From Oceanobacillus_B kapialis (GTDB lineage Bacteria; Bacillota; Bacilli; Bacillales; Amphibacillaceae), in assembly GCF_042685265.1 (NCBI RefSeq), contig NZ_JBHUMX010000035.1: a stretch of 64,000 nt of DNA. One strand, 5' to 3'. The position numbers were made by a program, and so were the translations under genes. Positions 61,908-64,000 of this stretch are shown one piece after another (the first letter of the stretch is position 1; the number at the start of each line of letters is the position of its first letter). Under the pieces are notes generated by a model, which saw only the letters and a list, made by a program, of their open reading frames with translations, did not search any database and had not been told where the DNA came from.

Positions 61908-62765
61908 ATGCACACAATGTGGAAGGGTACAATCAGCTTTGGTCTGGTAAATATTCCGGTTAAGATGCATGCTGCAACAGAGAACAAGGATGTCAAACTT
62001 CGACAGCTGCACAAAGAGTGTCAAACACCGATTAAATATGAAAAAGTTTGTCCGGTATGTGACAAGCCAATCGAGCAAGAGGAAATCGTAAAGGCTTATG
62101 AGTATGCAAAGAATAAATTTGTCGTCTTGGATGAAGAAGATCTTTCAGCACTGCAAAAAGAGCAGGAAGACAAGGCAGTGGAAATTGTGGATTTCGTCAA
62201 ACTGGAAGAAATTGATCCGATTTATTTTGAGAAAAGCTATTATTTATCGCCAAATGAAGGGGGATCCAAAGCATACAGTCTTTTGAGGAGTGCTTTGGTA
62301 GATACAGGTAAGATTGGGATAGCTAAAATGATCATTCGTTCTAAGGAACAACTTGCCGTCATACGGGTATATCAAAATACGCTGGTCGCAGAAACGATAC
62401 ACTATCCAGATGAAGTAAGAAATGTAGCGGACGTGCCAAATGTTCCGGAAGCGGCAGCAAGTTCAGAAAAAGAAGTGGATACCGCGAAAATGCTAATTGA
62501 GCAACTAACCACCACCTTTGAACCAGAAAAATATACAGATGACTACAGAACAGCATTGTTAGAACTCATCGAACAGAAGAAAAACAACGAGGAAACAACT
62601 ACTCCAATTGTTACAGGGGAAGGTAAGCAGCCTGCTAGGGATGGTGCAACGAACCTTATGGACGCTCTGCAGGCATCACTAGACCGCGCAAAACAAGAGA
62701 AGCCAAAACCAAAGCAACCTACAAAAAAAGTGAAAAGTACAACCAAAAAGAAAACCGCTACTTAG
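61908..62765 (+). CDS. ku: NHEJ end-binding protein Ku
   Basis: 285 aa. Starts MHTMWKGTISFGLVNIPVKM, the invariant Ku beginning, after AAAAGGAGG. Holds the Ku beta-barrel core (YEKVCPVCDKPIEQEEIVKA split as YEKVCPVCDKPI with a CxxC, SYYLSPNEGGSKAYSLL) and a lysine-rich C-terminal tail (KPKPKQPTKKVKSTTKKKTA) that helps threading along DNA and ligase recruitment in bacterial Ku. Homodimer that loads on broken ends and recruits LigD. Divergent from ligD, as partners. Confidence 0.93.
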   Translation: MHTMWKGTISFGLVNIPVKMHAATENKDVKLRQLHKECQTPIKYEKVCPVCDKPIEQEEIVKAYEYAKNKFVVLDEEDLSALQKEQEDKAVEIVDFVKLEEIDPIYFEKSYYLSPNEGGSKAYSLLRSALVDTGKIGIAKMIIRSKEQLAVIRVYQNTLVAETIHYPDEVRNVADVPNVPEAAASSEKEVDTAKMLIEQLTTTFEPEKYTDDYRTALLELIEQKKNNEETTTPIVTGEGKQPARDGATNLMDALQASLDRAKQEKPKPKQPTKKVKSTTKKKTAT

Positions 62766-62781
62766 GGAATAGTAAAATTTG

Positions 62782-62808
62782 AAAAACCTCCATTGTTGGG
62801 GGTTTTTT
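62782..62808 (+). terminator. Terminator after ku
   Basis: AAAAACCTCC-ATTGTT-GGGGGTTTTTT. Confidence 0.8.
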
Positions 62809-62833
62809 AAAGTAGCTTCTCACAAATGTGAAA

Positions 62834-62956
62834 TCGCGCCGCCCCCGTGAGAGGACGCTCAGCAACACAGGGAAGTCGCGCCACCCCCGTGAGAGGACGC
62901 GCAGCAACACTGTAAAGTCGCGCCGCCCCCCAGAGAACTAGCGCACCAGCACAGAC
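62834..62956. repeat. 42-bp GC-rich tandem repeat, three copies
   Basis: TCGCGCCGCC (or TCGCGCCACC) starts units at 62834, 62876 and 62918, exactly 42 bp apart; each unit goes on with CCCGTGAGAGGACGC and CAGCAACAC, the third being diverged. No open frame is assigned. The rest of the 62809-63133 gap is AT-rich and shows nothing clear. Confidence 0.8.
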
Positions 62957-63133
62957 GATCAAACAACAAGCTCCCAAATTAAACCAAGATCTTTACATTT
63001 TGAATGCTTTTTTGCAAATCATTTACACTCCTTTAACATCTACATAAAAACATCAGATAACCTATATAATTTTTTTGAAAAAGAGGTAAAGTAGTATATG
63101 CACCTTCATTTTTACAATAAAAGGATGAGAACT

Positions 63134-64000
63134 ATGGAAAGAAATGCTTTTTTTGATAATGCGAAGGTAGTGTTAATCTTCTTCGTAGTATTTGGTCATA
63201 TGATCCAACCGTTCGTGGATGGATCAAGAGAAATAAGCACGTTATATATGTGGATATACACCTTTCATATGCCTGCCTTTATCCTAATGGCTGGATTCTT
63301 TGCAAAAGGTGCAGGTAACTTCCGTTATATTATAAACTTAGTCAAAAAGCTGATCGTACCATATCTTATTTTCCAGGTATTGTATTCCGGGTATTATTTT
63401 CTTATTGGAAAATCAGGATGGCAGACAGATTTATTTAGTCCTCACTGGGCTCTATGGTTCTTGTTTAGTCTATTCAGCTGGCACCTTCTCCTATATTGGT
63501 TCAAGAAAATGCCTGCTTTATTAAGTATTGCGATTGCTGTGCAAATTGGTTTGATCATTGGCTACTTTGGGGAGATTGGCCATACATTTAGCCTTTCAAG
63601 AACGTTTGTCTTCTTCCCGTTCTTTTTAATTGGTTATTTCCTAACTGAAAAGCAGATAATGCTTGTGAAACGTAAAAGTGTTAAAATTGCTTCGCTTGTA
63701 GTCATGACTGCTGTATTTGCGGGAATTTATATTATGCCAGAGTTTAATTCAGGTTGGCTTCTTGCATCGAAGTCATATGGTGATTTAGGAATGGCCGAAT
63801 TTGGTGGTCTTGCTCGCTTGCTCGTTTATCTGACAGCAGCTGTGATGGTAGTAAGCGTGCTAGCTTGGATTCCAAAAGCACAGTATAACTGGACAAAATT
63901 AGGCGCACGCACCCTTTATGTATACTTGTTACACGGATTTTTCATCCAGTATTTCAGACAGGCAGACGTCTTTCAGGTAAATGGACTCTATGATTTTCTT
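63134..64000 (+). CDS. Acyltransferase 3 family membrane protein (cut by window edge)
   Basis: 289 codons to the window end, no stop yet. ATG 63134 follows AAAGGATG. MERNAFFDNAKVVLIFFVVF with GHMIQPF gives the family's F/R-D-x-x-K...GH start, followed by WIYTFHMPAFILMAGFFAKG and at least eight further membrane segments. Members O-acylate sugars, cell wall polymers or antibiotics with acyl groups passed across the membrane; YkrP-type Bacillus proteins look alike. Substrate unknown. Confidence 0.82.
   Translation, partial: MERNAFFDNAKVVLIFFVVFGHMIQPFVDGSREISTLYMWIYTFHMPAFILMAGFFAKGAGNFRYIINLVKKLIVPYLIFQVLYSGYYFLIGKSGWQTDLFSPHWALWFLFSLFSWHLLLYWFKKMPALLSIAIAVQIGLIIGYFGEIGHTFSLSRTFVFFPFFLIGYFLTEKQIMLVKRKSVKIASLVVMTAVFAGIYIMPEFNSGWLLASKSYGDLGMAEFGGLARLLVYLTAAVMVVSVLAWIPKAQYNWTKLGARTLYVYLLHGFFIQYFRQADVFQVNGLYDFL

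Noticed and set aside
61606..61932. Open N-terminal extension of ligD (109 codons) through the GC-rich island
   Set aside because: No ribosome site at any start in it, ligase D homologues begin at MKVMKP, and a sigma-G-like promoter lies downstream of the extension.
62834..62956. CRISPR-like spacing of the 42-bp units
   Set aside because: Whole units are alike with no unique spacers and no cas genes nearby.

Overview
The window is AT-rich Firmicute chromosome. Gene content, strong AGGAGG-type ribosome binding sites, abundant GTG/TTG starts and many B. subtilis-like genes (mdxEFG, ypmRS, ykpA, pgcA, ampS, meeY/ykoY, tcyP, ykoU/ykoV-type ligD-ku) point to a spore-forming member of the Bacillaceae. 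The general look suggests the halotolerant Oceanobacillus/Virgibacillus side of the family, but species cannot be fixed from sequence alone. No rRNA, tRNA, CRISPR array, transposase or prophage was seen.

Layout. 1-2.4 kb: MurNAc-6-phosphate/amino sugar recycling (murQ, RpiR-type regulator, BadF-type kinase) on the minus strand, with a near-perfect sigma-A promoter and a cre site before murQ. 2.9-12 kb: a maltodextrin locus (LacI-type regulator, GH31 alpha-glucosidase, mdxG/F/E ABC importer) divergent from a GH13 neopullulanase/maltogenic amylase, with LacI/CcpA-type operators between them. 12-19.3 kb: small housekeeping genes, a spore-type cell wall hydrolase, and two overlapping c-di-GMP genes (EAL; MHYT-PAS-GGDEF-EAL). 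19.6-26.5 kb: thioredoxin-fold YyaL-like protein, a 21-bp tandem repeat array, a MITE-like element, the ABC-F protein YkpA, a YiiX-like protein and ypmRS. 26.8-30 kb: metY-metX under a SAM-I riboswitch. 30-36 kb: oligopeptide ABC transporter (oppCBDF) divergent from its binding protein. 36-48 kb: rarD, methionine gamma-lyase-like enzyme, cardiolipin synthase, acyl-CoA thioesterase, AGCS symporter, HxlR regulator, ampS, recQ, brnQ. 48-60 kb: cation/proton antiporter, AI-2E family permease, pgcA, a Mn2+ (yybP-ykoY) riboswitch with its TerC exporter, DUF2294 protein, chrA, OsmC, tcyP. 60-64 kb: NHEJ pair ligD/ku, divergent, then a truncated acyltransferase-3 gene.

Themes. Sugar polymer scavenging (maltodextrins, MurNAc) is wired to catabolite control. 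Sulfur amino acid metabolism recurs (metX, metY, methionine gamma-lyase, cystine transporter TcyP). The most unusual material is non-coding: an interspersed ~150-bp double-hairpin repeat present in six larger and two remnant copies; a helically phased 21-bp array; a 280-bp TIR element; a structured leader with a GNRA-capped hairpin upstream of tcyP that I cannot assign to a known riboswitch class; GC-rich islands around ku; and a MetY carrying an extra C-terminal CoA-binding-like domain. I did not find a clearly novel multi-gene system; the best leads are the leader RNA, the repeat families and the MetY fusion.
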